NCBI GenBank assembly: GCA_037952775.1
Contig: JBANAY010000003.1
Location: forward strand, 17,732,001-17,796,000
Reading direction: 5' to 3'
Origin: Clonostachys chloroleuca
Taxonomy: Eukaryota > Ascomycota > Sordariomycetes > Hypocreales > Bionectriaceae
DNA: 64,000 nucleotides
Each line of letters opens with the position of its first letter. Within the stretch, counting starts at the first letter, position 1. The notes beneath the pieces are model-generated. The model was not told the DNA's origin. It ran no database searches and worked only from the letters and a program-made list of their open reading frames with translations. Positions 1 through 13,536 of this stretch are shown here, piece by piece. The translations under genes were made by a program, and so were the position numbers.

Positions 1-3000
1 AGCCCACCCTTGTAGGGTGCTGAGTAGACCCCGGTCCCAAGTACCTGCCCAAGTACCCTTGAAGCCTAATCAGAGGTACTGCAACCTTGACACCTCCCGG
101 CCGTCTCTTTGAAGTCGGTGGCGGTCAGTAGATGGCGAAGGGGGTTTCAAATTGACTCTAGCCTCCAAGGCAAGGCTTCTCTCTTTGTCTGGCTTTGGTT
201 CTAGGAGGCAAGCGCGTGGCAGCTACGTCGTGTGATCGATTCCCAGAGCGATTGTTTGATCCTCACCTCAGATCCCTTCCCATGGGTCTTTGTCTCTCGT
301 CTTGGTGTTGAGAAGTCTATCCCAGATACACGGCCAAATCGTGCGTTTGCGATGCCAATGCCGGCCCAGCCCAGTCTTCCATGCACCACTGCAGATGATG
401 CAGGTCTCCTAGCCGCTGCCCACCACCGCGCTGGTGCCACAGCTCACGGCCTGCCGACCTACCTAACCTACCTACCTAAATAGACCGCCAGCCAATTCCC
501 AGCGGCGAGTGCTCCAGCGACCCATTGAAAATCCCCGGCTTTTTCTCCCTCGCCCTCATTCTGCTCTGCGCCGTGACCTGCTAGCAGGCCCTTGCCCTTG
601 CTGAGAAGCGGGTGGAGCCTGGAGAGGTATCCCGTGGGCAGGGGTGCGATAGGGAACTCCAACCCAGCGCGCCCCATCCAGAGCCTGGGACCGAAGAGGA
701 AGTCAAGGGAGGTCGAAGGTGTGCTGACAGGGGTGGCCTGGGGGCGGCGTGGGTGGAACACGGTCGTACCAGGATTCTTCTGGATGGGGCGGGATTTCGA
801 TGTTGTGCTGGCGCCAGCTGGAGTCGCTTCCACCACCCTCAGCGCTGGCATTGGCCTGGGCCGGGCCAGGAGGGAAGGGGAGCACAGTGCGAGCAGGATG
901 CCCCGGGGGACGTTTGCTGCGACGGAAAGGCATTCGGCATGAAAGGTAAAAAAGAGGACAATGCCCTACCCACAAACATACATGATGAGAATTGGGGTAC
1001 ATAGCAGAATGGAGCGAATCTCGCCCATCGTGCGCTAAAGTGCAGTAGGCAGGTCGGCCCTGCACACAGATATTACTGCTAGATGCTTAGCACCGTCCTA
1101 TACGATTGCTCAGCACCAACCTGGCCGGAGGCTCCTGCTTGACCGAATCGCTTTAGCTCGTACGGGTAGGTAGGGGAAGATGCCCTTTTCCAGCCCAACT
1201 TCAATTCCCGCATTCAATGCCAAGAGCACAGGCAAGCTACGTGGAGGGCACTCAGCCAGTGGCAAAGCCATCTCTCTTTCTCGCGAGGGCCAGCTTCAGC
1301 CGGACTGTCAACGCCGACGTCCTCGTCCTCTAAAGTCCGGTTCCCATCTGGACCCTCCCGTCCTTATTAATATCATGCTTCTAGGCCTAATAGCATCATC
1401 CATGGACGATACGATGCACAATGCATGCTCCAGCGTTTGGCTGGCAAAGATCCACCGCCAGCTAGCAACCCCTGTGCTTGCCCTGCCCTGCACGGCAAAG
1501 CACAGTAGTGGGCTTTCATCTGCTAGGTGCAGACACGTACCCGTGCTCTGGCGGGAGCTCTGCTCTCCGCACGCTATCGTCGCATTGCTGGGATTCAGAT
1601 GTCTGCGGTACCTCCTCAATATGGGTACTGGTTTCTTCTCTCCTTGGCCCAGCCCTATCAGCGCTGACTCGTACGAGTGATACACCCTCACTGGGTGCAA
1701 GCAGGGCTGCTCCCGGTGTCTAGCTTTGCTTTGATTTTTCTGTATCATACGTATTGTGTCTTCCGTCCCCCCTTTGCGCAAGCGCCGCCGGAGCCACGAC
1801 AAGTCCAACGGCCAGGGATATTCTAGACATGGCGCACCTTGGCCCAATCATTTGCCGCCCTAAGACCACCGTCGTTGTTTGGCCAGTTCATCTCTAAGTT
1901 ATTAGCGCCGGCTAGCTAAGCCCAGCCTCCCTTTCTCACTGCTGGCGGCTGCTGCTCCTCCCGCTTCGTCCTAGCTGCTGACTACCTCCTAGCGTGGGCA
2001 AGGGCTAGTGAAAGATAAGGTCTAGGGGGAGAGTTGTCACAATTTCTTCTTACAACAGGCAGCTACAAGCGGCAGATCGCCACCACAGATTACCAACAAG
2101 AATAGACACTCAGCTTGGTGGCTGGGGTGTTGGAGCTCCCGACGAGATAGTGTCTCTAAATCTAGGAGGCTGGCGGCTATTCCATTCCAAAGAAAGGAAA
2201 AGAATAATTATGAGCCAATTCCGGATATACATTCTCGGAGCTGAGAAGTTGAGATACACGAGTTACCGATCGCAAACAATGACAAAAACGACACCGCCTG
2301 TATCAGCTGTGGCCGCAGGTACCGTTGTTTGATGTGCACAGTTCAATCCCCCTCAGATCATGCAGGGTCCGAGCTCTGGCACATGCGTAAATTATTCAGT
2401 GACCTCTCTCAATGACACAGCCGGCCGTAGCAGGACGATCCGAAATGATTTCTGACAGATTGAGCTTTTGCTTTTTGCGACGAGCGTCACCTACATATGC
2501 GGTACCCAGCTCACGCACATGGTTTGGCGCTTGATGGCTTCGACAGTTTCAAACCCTCTGCTGCACTCCACGCCCGCGGATGGATCTTAGCCGCTGTCTC
2601 CAGGCACTGGCCGCCCATATGCACATGTGCAGGGGAGTTTGGTGACGTGCGGCAAACCGTGCCTGGCTCCCCAACCTGCAGGTTGATGCAGGAGATTGAG
2701 CGGCAGAATGCGCTAATCAAGACTAGAAGCAATGATCAGAGATCCTCAAACGCGTACCTGATCTAAACTCTGCAGTTTCTACGACATACCACCCACCGGG
2801 TCTGATCTTTGATATCTTCATCTGCTGTCCGCAGCGCATGTGCAAGCCCCCTCCTGAAACCAAGCACACCGAGGCCGGACAGGCCGGACATGCCAGCACG
2901 AAACTAACCCATCCCGCCCAAGTAGTACCCAGTAATTACATGTAATCACATACCTGCTTGCTTGGCGCCTCTCGTCCAGGGCCACAGCGGATGTTGCATC

Positions 3001-5045
3001 GGCCTTTGTCCCATCCCCAGAGCATTTCTTCCGATCAGCAGCCTCTGCTGCCTTGATCTACAAGGCAGTGCAAGTAAAACTGGCCGTTCATGTGAGAGGC
3101 CCCCCTCCCCCTCACTCTCCGGGGACCCGGCCTGCAACCCCCTCCTTGTATACGACGCACTGAAAGCAATAAGCCCATGATGGATGGATCACCAGGGCCA
3201 AGGCGGCGCGGGCGAACACCCCCAGTGAGGCTGTGACGGACAATCGAGAGCCAACGGTATGATGGAGGTTGTTTTGATTACGGTCGGCTTCTGGCTCCGG
3301 CCTGAGACAAGTGGCACAAGAAGGCATACTTGCAAACCAACTGATCCCTCACCGCTTTCAAGCCATTGACAGAGCGGGTTAGCAGGGGAGTTATCACGGG
3401 ACGCGCTGGGTCTCACTCATTATTATGAAAAACAACAACTGATAGAAAAAAAAGTGAGAACCGAGGTTTCTACTAATCACACCTCTCCATTCAGTAACGG
3501 TTCTTCGGAGGGCAAATGAGATGGAAGAGCCGGAAATGGCATCATGAAACCCGACACGAACAGGATCACAGGTCACAAGTCTTAGCGTCCACCATGTCCA
3601 GGATGTACGACACGATCAACCAAACCTCTCAGAGGAAGCAAGGCCCCCCAACCTCTTGCAATTTGGTTCCGAGGAAGAAAAATTGTCATGGCTGTTCCTA
3701 CATCGTCATGAGACTTTCCCAAGGCTGGGTCAGCTTGCGATTCACCTACCACTTCCTTGTCTTGTCGTTGGAGGATGTATCATCGAGCAGGGTCATCTAA
3801 GCTCGGTAGTCCCGCCGAAGCAGGCCAGGCTAGCTGGGCCGGGGGTGGTCGAATCATTGCATACCTAGCTTCCTGGGAAGTCTGGCCGTGGTCGCCTACA
3901 AGGATCCATCCCGCCCAGGGAAGGAGATCTGGCATATTTCTCATGTGCGTACGCATGTACATGCGTAATGGGTGCGTGTGCGCGCGTGGGTGTATGTACC
4001 ACTCCAGACAGATTCTCTATCTCAGCACAGACGTCTTGTTCATTCCGAACGGGATGCAGTCAAGGTTGCGAGAAGGGGGCCTTCGGCTCCTCTCGCGATC
4101 GCACCCTCTAGCTCCAGACAGTTCCGCATTGATTACGTACTAATATCCGAGCTCCCTTGTCCGCAATATAGTTCACAAAGTTGAGGGGAACAACCTGCCA
4201 GCATGAGGACCGGAGGCCGTCGATGTGCCCAGCATCATATGAAAAAGAGCTGATTGGCCTCGGCTGAAAGACGTGATCAGCCAACCCTTGCAGGACGGCA
4301 AGGCAGGCACCTGGAGCAAAGCGAGAGTGTCCTTCACAGGCCATTAATTCCTTCGAAAAATAGAGTATATGCGCGAATTCCACCCAGGAAGGAGGATCAT
4401 GGGTGTCACAACAGATAGTGATACGGGTACGTGCGGATGGAGCAGCCCTTTCCCCCAGGCAGAGAGATGGGCTGGAGCACGGGGAACCGACTCTGCAGTC
4501 CCAGCGGATCACGCGCTGTCCTCAGGTCCCCCTTCCCATCCTCATCTAGGCACGAAAGTACCTCCTGGACCTGTCAGACGGCGTGAGGTACAGGTTGCGC
4601 ATAAGCACCCGTTGTGCCTGGAGAGGCAAGTCTCCACCATCCAGCCAACAACCACATACCCATAGGCACCACATTCATAGAGAAAGTGCATTATGACGGG
4701 TATTGCTGGGTGCTGAAAGGACAGGACGCTCAGGCTAGATCGTAAAAGATATACGTATGTAGACTAAACGGTGGGGAAGCTATCGCGATTGAAGGATTGT
4801 CCACCGGACTGAGGAGCTAGCAAGGGTTCTCCCGGCCAGTGACGAGTGGGTTTTGGAACCTCTGTCTCTTAGGCTTTGCGCTGGCTGTTCCCCTTACCCT
4901 CCTCCGGTTGTGAATGCCTGTCCTGGCTATTCCACATCCTTTCTTCCGTTGCAATTCCGCCCTGGCTCCATCATGGGAGGCTGGTGAGTGGCAGAGCCAA
5001 CGAGGGGTGGCGTGCAAACCGCCAGCAGCGGCCTAACAGCATTGC

Positions 5046-5063
5046 TTTTTTTTTTTTTTTTTT
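5046..5063 (+). repeat. Poly-T tract (18 T)
   Basis: An uninterrupted run of 18 T on the plus strand lies in the gene-free left part of the window. It is a simple homopolymer with no adjacent gene to which a function could be tied. Confidence 0.9.
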
Positions 5064-5560
5064 GCTTCCCTTCCTCTTCCTCTTGATTCATCCACGCGCC
5101 CACATGTTGTTGATCCGGCCAGTGGGTATAGCGTTCTAGGGCGTCTGTCTTTGCTTTTTTCCTTCCCTCTTTTTTCCGCACTCCTGACATGCCCGTTCAT
5201 CAATAATTTGTGGTCCTCTCGAACAAAGAACCGGCGTCGTCCAATGCCATGTCCTGAAGCCTGGGCAAGCGCTCTTTTCCGCCCTTGACAGCTGGCCGCC
5301 TGCGACTGGCCGCGGTGTTGCTGGTGGGCACGTTTCAACAATCGACACATGGCCAGCCACATGCGGTACGCAGGTCCCCTCCCCTACCCCTACACGAAAG
5401 GCGCAGTATTCGGCCGATTCGCGCACCCACATCACCCTCAGCCCAAGCCGAGCGCACAAGGTTCTTGCAGACACACAGCACAGGCCCCTTGCCGTCCACA
5501 GGACACACACTGAGATAAAGTACTGAGGTACATGTGCCTACCTAGCCAGGTACATGAGGA

Positions 5561-5576
5561 CCCCCCCCGGGGGGGG
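5561..5576. repeat. C8G8 perfect palindrome
   Basis: Eight C are followed directly by eight G, a perfect 16-bp palindrome. It sits in intergenic sequence about 8 kb from the nearest gene. Its run lengths may be unreliable, given the homopolymer deletions seen elsewhere in the window. Confidence 0.85.
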
Positions 5577-8500
5577 CTGGTGTTGGTGCTGGCTGGCCGG
5601 CCTGGAAGCGTGATGCGAGATGGATCTTAGTAAGAGCTCCCTAGTGCGGATAGAGGGAGGAGGGCCCTGCTTCTTTCCTCTTTATGGGCTCCACCATGAG
5701 GAAACAATTGATCAATGCTTTTCTGCTCACATTGACGCAGTCCCACGTGCCGAGGCTTTCCAGAACGGCCAGCCAGCCACTCTCCAGCAGGTAGAATAAG
5801 AGAGAAGAACAAAAACCGCTATCGAAACCCTCCGCCTGATATCCATATGACATGATCGATGCATGTTCCCCTACAGCAGCTTTCCGGCCGTTGTGGAGCT
5901 GCCAAAGAAGCACGCCCTCGTTCTATCATACCGGCCGCTTGTAACCTGTTACACCAGCCAATGTAACCACCTAGTCTCCAGGAGAGGGGAGTGAGTCTGG
6001 AAGACTGACTAGGGAGGGACATGCATGGTTTGGACTCTCAGGCCTTAGCTTCGCTGCCTACCTGGCCCCCTGTGGCCCTGTCCAGCCCATCACCGCCGTA
6101 GTGCGCATAGGCAGCCGCTCCATATTAACTAGCAGAACGGAGAGGCAAAAAAAGTACAGCATGTACACGCCTACATATGCGAAGCGTCGGCTCGGGACGA
6201 CCTAATGGCTCCCCGGCTACCCGCCGTGCAGACGCTTGACTGCACGGCAGGGAGCCTCAACTCGTCATGCATGCATAGAAATTCGACGACAGGATCCCGG
6301 CTCCGTGATTAGCAGCGCTAGGTTTCCTGGATGATAGTACCTGGCAGATGTGAAAGCTACGATGCTAGATATCATCATCAGGGGCTTCTCAGAAACTGAA
6401 GCTACAAATAATGCACCTAGAGATTACCAAATCGGGGCTGGGTCGGAACAACAGATAAAGAAGTGTGACTGAGGAGATGTCCGCCTCACTTTCTCTGCAT
6501 CTCTTGTCCAGCTCCAATAGCGGCTCAGGAACCTACCCAGAGTCTAGAGCGTTCACGTTGTGAGGTTGCAACGGACACACACCCATCTGACCCTGACGAT
6601 TGTGGCCCGATTGTTCAGACGAGCTATACTAATTACTTGATTCGTCCACCAAGCATTGATTATCATAAGGCCTTGAATTTATTGCCGTGCTAGGAAAAAA
6701 AGTCATATTTCTTTTTCGCCCTTTTGCCTCGCGTGGAGCAAGTCATACGTACATGACGGTTCAGTATGGTGGCGTAGACTCCACCCACTATCAGACTGTT
6801 TGTTGAGTTGTTTAAGGGCTAACAAGCTTGGCGGTGCGAAAAAGAAAGGAAAAATCAGACGATAGCACATAGTAGCTGTGAATTGTAAATTACCAGGAGC
6901 ATCAACATGTCTCAACCCACGACAAATGGCTGAGCGAAAGCGCTAAAGGCGCCGCTTAATGAGAGCCAATTTCGTTCTCGTGGGCTTCACATGCTAGCAA
7001 GGGAGATAGATGCTGAGCCCAAAAAAAAGTTCCATCAACTTACCAAAGACAATGTACAATTATGTTCGCCCGTTAGTTGGCATTGGTGGCAATACATACC
7101 GTCCATCCATCCACCCCGCAAGCATCTACCCCCTTCACTTTCGACTGAGTCAGTTCTTCGTTTCCAGCCATTTTCTTGAGAGGGAATGCGATAATTGACG
7201 TCTGTTCCGTATCTCGCCTGTGTCTCTTCTCCCCCAGTCGATACCCTGCAAGTGTTAAGAAATAACCAGGGATTGCTGAGCGGGATGGATGCACTAAGGC
7301 CATGTTGGCTCAAGCACTTGCATGATATGCACAGGCGGCTATGTAGACCAAAGACATACTGCCAATGAAGGATGCAGCTGAGTGTCCACAATTAGGCAAC
7401 CAAGGGCCCCCTGCCGGTTTGGAACTTGCTCACCCCGTTCTTGTCTCTTTACCCCCAAATCTGCTGTGTCCACATCACAAAGGTGGAGGAAATCGGGAGG
7501 GGACTCTCATGCTGAGCAAGGGTTGCTCTACTCAATCAGCGAGGTCCGGCTTTGAGAAGCTCCGATTCTCGTACGAACGAAACCCCGGTGAAAGTGACCC
7601 TTTTGATTTGTCGTTGATGTAAGGTGAATGAGCAGCAAATTGCTGTTCGGACATCAAATGAGAGGGTACGGAACTATGACCCAACCCAGAATTATGTCAA
7701 CTCCTGAGTACAAGCTCCTTCTCATATCGCTTGCGTCGGTTTTTCCCAATGACCCTCTCAACAGTCAGACCTTGCGGCGTATTTTTTCAGAGCACCAGCC
7801 ACTCAAGCGTAGTGCGTGGTGCGCACAGTGCTTAATGCTTGTCCAGCGTTCCATCCTCCGTTGAGAGCAGAATGCGAGAGCGCACGGACGGTGTTTAGAT
7901 GCACAATTCCCGTCGTCGGATCGAATAAGAGACATCCGGGGGTTTGTGTCTGGGCTACTACAGATCGCAAATAGTCTCTGGTGAGGACGTGCACATGGTT
8001 GAGCTCAGTCAGCCAGGTCGGCTCCAAGCCAGAGTCCAATGAGCGTTCACCACGTCTCTACCACACCTTCCAAACTCCAATCCCACCCCCTCGAACTAGC
8101 ATGGTTCTCTCTGACTTGCCATTGTTGAGTATATAGGGGAGTTGGCTTCGCATCAAAAAAAAGCCTTGAGCCAATAATGTGTGGGTACGTGTGTGGTAGA
8201 ATAGAGAGGGTGTTGATTCTCGTTTGTTTCTTAGACACCTCTCCACCCCGTGGCCTTTGAATTTTTCCCCCTTTATTTCTGGATGTCCCAAGCGAGGTCG
8301 CCAAGTTGAAAGAGTTGGTGGAGCATGTTCCCCAAGAGTCTCATGATGAAAGTCATCAATTCTTCAGCTGGGGGAAGTGGAAAGGGCAATCAAGCATAAC
8401 CCTTCGAGGTAATGTGGTGGTGTGCCTGCTGCATATGGTACATCAGCTCTCGTAAGGAGTCCAACCACGAAACACTGGCAATACATGCTCTGTGCATCTT

Positions 8501-11500
8501 CACAAATTCTCGAAGCAAGGAATCGGGGCCGAACGCGGCTTAACGCAGACGTTGCCAGCGGGCCGGAGCTTAGATGGAGTAGGCCAGTGGTATAAACGCT
8601 AGACTTCCATGAGACAGAGCCCAACGCAAACGCAAGGGGTCGCAGCATGTGGGCGCGTGAGGTCCTTGCCGATGTATGTGTGCGTGAGTGTTCATATCCC
8701 ATCTAGGTAGGCGTGCTTTGAACAACTGCGTGGCGTTGGTGCGATGGCCTGCTGTGAGATGGTAGAGTGTGTCTCTACCGCCGGCACCGCTACCCATGGC
8801 ATTGCGATTGGTTCAGCAGGTCCCCTCGCGTTGAACTCGACACCATCGCCCGTCGACACCCTCCCTGCCATGTCTGTTGGCCGCCCCCTCCACCAGCCGG
8901 GCTGGTAAATCCACTTTGCCCCTGCGCTCTAGCTGCGACCCTCTCAGAGATCTGAGATTTGTTGGTCATCACGAGCAGCGTCAAGTCTGCGGCGGAGTTG
9001 AAAAGGTGTCATCGCTTCCGGACTGTAGTGGAAAGGGGGTCTCTGCTATACGTACGGCATATCAGAGAGGTTAAGGTTACAGGAGCTATCAATTATCACA
9101 GAAGGCGCGAGACAGGCAGGTCCTGTACAATGGACAAACGACGAAAGAGGCGGTACCAACCCAAGTACACCCACATGTCGGTACCTGGGCAGGTGATGTA
9201 TGGCTGCCTGAGGCCTGAGCGTTAACCCAGCCCGGCACCAAAAATCATTCAGGGTGTGTCAGTGGGGGTCAAGAAGGGGTTTAGCGGCCGAACGGGCGCC
9301 TTCACCGCCTCTTCCAACTGATACCAGAGAAGGTACCTCCCAAGACACTGACTTGCCTGGACTTGGATGAGGCTTGCCCGTAGCCACTCCTCCAAAGCAG
9401 GAAAGCCAGAGAAAAGAGGACCAGAAGAAAGACCGGACTCTGCTCCTTGCTCCCATTGTTCTATCTACGTCCCGGTGACAAATAGGCAGATGATGGATGA
9501 CCCTCTCTGAGCCAACACATCTTTGCTGCTCCACCAGCAATGCTCGCCAACCATTTCCCTATCCAGAGGTCGTCTGTTGAGACCACACCCCCATCTGCCA
9601 CCCCATGAACAACATCGCCAGATGAAAGCTGACCTTCATCTCTCATGGAACAAGCTCTTGCGGAGAGCAGCGCGGGGATAATTACCGCTGCGCGTAATGT
9701 GCGCTCGGCATATATCTGCGCATGTACATGTCATCTCCGCCTGCAGTATCTCCTTGTACTATTCACGTACCAACTAACCTAACCTCCAAAAATCATGCGC
9801 AGAACTTTGACTTTGCCCCTGGCCAGCGGCTGGAGCCCAGGGTTGAGAGCTTCCCAAGGGTCCCTTGTTCACGCAAGCCAACCTGGTGGAGCAAAGGAGA
9901 CATGCCACGGCAAACCCTGGCTGGGAAAGCTTTTTTTCTCTCTTCTATCTTGTGTTACGGTCCATTGACTATTATCGCAACCGCAGGTGACATATTTCCG
10001 TCGCTATGAATGAGACCATAATCACGTAAACAAATTGGAGAGCCCGGTACGACGAATCCATGTATGCGACTTGTTACCTGTTCGCTGTGGTAACATTCCG
10101 AGTATGCACGATCTCGACGGCTATTTTCGGACCCATACAACGTCAAATTGTCTTGCTACCCACGACAAGCTGACCAAGTCCCGGCCATTTTTCCTCTTGC
10201 CGCCAAAGACAGACAGGGCAAAGCAAAGCAATGCCACCTACCAGTCATCCTTCTCTTCAGGACTTCAAGCACAGTCCAGGTCTGTGCATAGGGCAGGCCG
10301 TCGCCATAGGCCAGCACATAGCGCACGGATGTGTCGAGTGACGATCTGGTGAGCATCCATCGTCCCACCATCCTCCGCATATACATTAGCCTTCCCGTGA
10401 GGCAGCACACCCTTCTTCTAACGCCGACTGGGTATTGGCCTGAGGCAGACCACGCTGTAAATTTCATTCCTACCTACCTGGCAGTATACTTGCCTCCGGA
10501 AATAAGGGGTAGGTTTGATTATGGCTGAAAACATCTCATCAGTATTCACAGGCGGAAAGAAACAGGTGGTGTACCTATGTACAAAAGTTTTGTCCCGTCC
10601 CTAGAGATTCGTGATCGTACCATGACATTCTGGCAGCAAAAATACCCCTCCCTCTTCTCCAGCCGCCCCTCTTCTTGAGTTAGTAGGGCGTGCATGTCAG
10701 CCTTCAGTCTTGTAGCCGACGGATTGTTGGAGAGGACTCGGTTGCAGACAGTAAACAGATTGTGTGTGTGTGGAGGTGTGTGCTCGAACGGTGCGGCATA
10801 TCCTTGCATGTGTGGTCGAAAGAGGGGGAGAGATGGGGTCGATCAAAGGCCTGGCTGTGCTAATGTGATCGATGAGGCGAAAAGAATACCTTCGTTTGCC
10901 CATCAATGATCATCATACATACACCTTGAACCAGATGCTCACACGCCAACGTCAATCAGATCGAGCTCATTCGAAGCAGGCTCGCAGCAGGAGCGGTTTG
11001 GTAGCCGCAGGCACATGCCTACAACGAGATTCACAGGACACATGCAAGGTTCCAGCCCCGAACCAAAGCCGTACGTCGTCGCTGCGACCGGCCCGGGGTG
11101 GGCAGGGTTGACGTTGCGCAGCGTCGCCAGACGCGGGGGTGGGAATGATTAACAATGGGGATGGGGAGCTCACTCGTTACATTGGACTCGAGCCAAGATA
11201 AGCGCCAGCAGGAACACCCTCGCAGATCGGAGTCCCAAGGGAGCTGGGACATGGCCATTCCGCCTCTGGGCGAGAGGAGAGTGCGTCGCATGTATGTATG
11301 TACATGTAAGGTGTGTATGTTGCGCATAATTTATGTACGAAAGGCACACGAGTGGCACAAACGCTCCAGTCGGTCGTCCTGCCCGTCACTGCCGGTGCAT
11401 CCACATCCACTCTCACATCCACATCCCTTCCAACCCTATCCCCGTCCAGGACGATGAGCACAGTGTGGTTGTGGCGTTTCAAGACAGCCACCACCGACCA

Positions 11501-13536
11501 GCCAACCGTACGAGCCTGCTGCACGCACAAGCCTTGAAGGAGCAGGCAGCGCCATGCTGGCGGCCAGGGGCCAGGATCGAGAGAAATATGAGAGCTGATT
11601 GTGGGTTCCTGGACAGGCCATGTGGGTGAGACGACGGAGACAAAGGGTGAACACCTCATTGACAAGGAAAGGCTGGTGGTGTTCAGTATTGAATAATTTT
11701 TCCATACACAATTTAGTCCCGGTCCATTCCGCGATGGGGTCCAGATGTGACGGAGGCCATTGATCAGACCAGACAGGGTGTGATTGGGGAAGGAACGCGT
11801 CACATCACAATGAAAACAAAACTTGATAATAAAATAAACAATGACATTAAGGATGAGGGTTACGTTGGGGCTGAGAAACCACCCTGATGAGCACGGATAG
11901 GGGACGGGGGACGTTGAGGGAAGGTACCTACATACAACGCTCGCATCGCAGTCGATCCTCCGAATTAATGATCCGGGTGACGCGGTTCAGCTGGCTTCTG
12001 GCAGAGATTCAACGCAAGACATCCAAGCTGACAAGGCTCGGCGCGGCACGGGAGGCTGGGAAGGGGTGGGGAGCCTAAGAATCATAATGGCCTCGACCTT
12101 CCGTGCATCGCAGCCATCGAGGAGGGCATGTATGTACAGTACCTTCGCACAGATCACCACAGGGAGGCTGGATGCGGTTTTCGGCCGAATGGTAAATCTC
12201 GCACACTAGCTGCCTTTTTTTTAAAATCCCTCTGCTGATCCTGGGAGTAGGGAAGTGAAAATCATTCAGCCTCCAGGGGGCATAAACCGGTCAGGCCAGA
12301 CTTTACTTGATCTGTTGTCTGATTGCTACCTTGCATAATACAGATCTCATCAGACATGGTCAGAGCGGCCACCAAACTGTAACCTACCCCGGAGACACGC
12401 CTGGCCTGATGTAGCCGGTACTTTGCTCTCCGTTGGTGGGCGGTTCGACGACCAAGGCATAACGTAGGTATATCGCTCGCTCTCTTCTGCTGTTGAGACG
12501 CTCAAGAGACGCCTTGGTGCAGGACCAGGGGGGCCGCATCTACCACCCTCTGGCCCCCCGTCTACGGCACCCTCCTACCCTCATGATCATCAGCTAATTT
12601 CGCCGTCAATGCCTTTATCGCACGACGACGGCGCCTCCTGCGGCCAGAGTCCGTAAATCTCCCTCAGAAGCAACGGCGGCGGATCATGAGATGCCGCCGC
12701 ATATCTGAGATTGCCACGAAAACGATCAATGCGCTGCTCGACACGTGTCTGAAGCCGTACGATAATTACCGATGTCCAGTGGGCCAAAATCCATCTGCCC
12801 GTGTGCAGATGTCGATCTGGCATGTCCTGTGCCTGCGCTACTGTATGTGGGTAGATGGTAGATATTTATGTACGTGGATGTATGTATGTAGGTTAGGTAG
12901 GATCATTGGAAGCATTGGATGGGTATGCCTGGCATTGTGCGTCGTAGTATGAGCGGGTAAGATAGTTAAAGCACATGAGGCAGGGTTCTGCTTGCCTTTC
13001 GCATGGTAGAGGCATATATCATATGTATGTATGGTCCTGCTAGCTTGATTGAAGGATAACGGTTGGACACTCGGCTGCATTATGAAGATAATGCCAAATC
13101 AATAGGTCTCAAACTATGCACTGGGCACCATTAGAATTGGATATTCCGTAGCACCTGCATGCAGCTGACGGGTACCTTACGTTGTCTATTTGTCCATGTG
13201 TTATGTGAACCATACACAGGTGTAGGGTAGGTCATATCTGGCGATGAGGCTCGAAAGCACGTGACTTCGCGTCGGGAATGTCGATGGCACGAGTCATCAA
13301 GGGAGAATTCCCAAAGGTAAGCGCGTGGGGCAAGCTCTAAGTTCGCGTAGTGTCGCTGTAGGAACAATGGAATTGAGTTATTTTGGGAAGACATGTGGGC
13401 ATCATACGACTCTGCCCGACAGCGCTCACGACATGGAGAGGACTGTAGCCTGACCAGAACTTCAATCACCAGAATCGCACTGTCGAGAGGCATCAAGGCA
13501 AGAGCTTCAGGGTAGCAATATATTCAATTCAGCCTG

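Larger units (their letters stand above)
1..13536. other. Long stretch with no supportable gene
   Basis: Both strands carry only short, mutually overlapping open frames. The longest (about 11177-11803, minus) lacks recognisable domains and is compositionally odd. I could not assemble any multi-exon gene from splice signals. The stretch holds simple sequence: an 18-T run at 5046-5063, a C8G8 palindrome at 5561-5576, TG and TATG microtracts near 10760 and 12880, and ACCTACCT motifs at about 457-478 and 10472. No telomere repeats and no clear transposase or reverse transcriptase fragments are visible. Non-coding RNAs or very small or lineage-specific genes cannot be excluded. Confidence 0.6.

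Noticed and set aside
11177..11803. 208-residue minus-strand open frame
   Set aside because: No recognisable domain, unusual composition, an overlapping open frame on the other strand, and no splice context.
1..13536. Subtelomeric or transposon-rich origin of the gene-free stretch
   Set aside because: No TTAGGG arrays, terminal repeats or transposase/reverse-transcriptase fragments could be seen.
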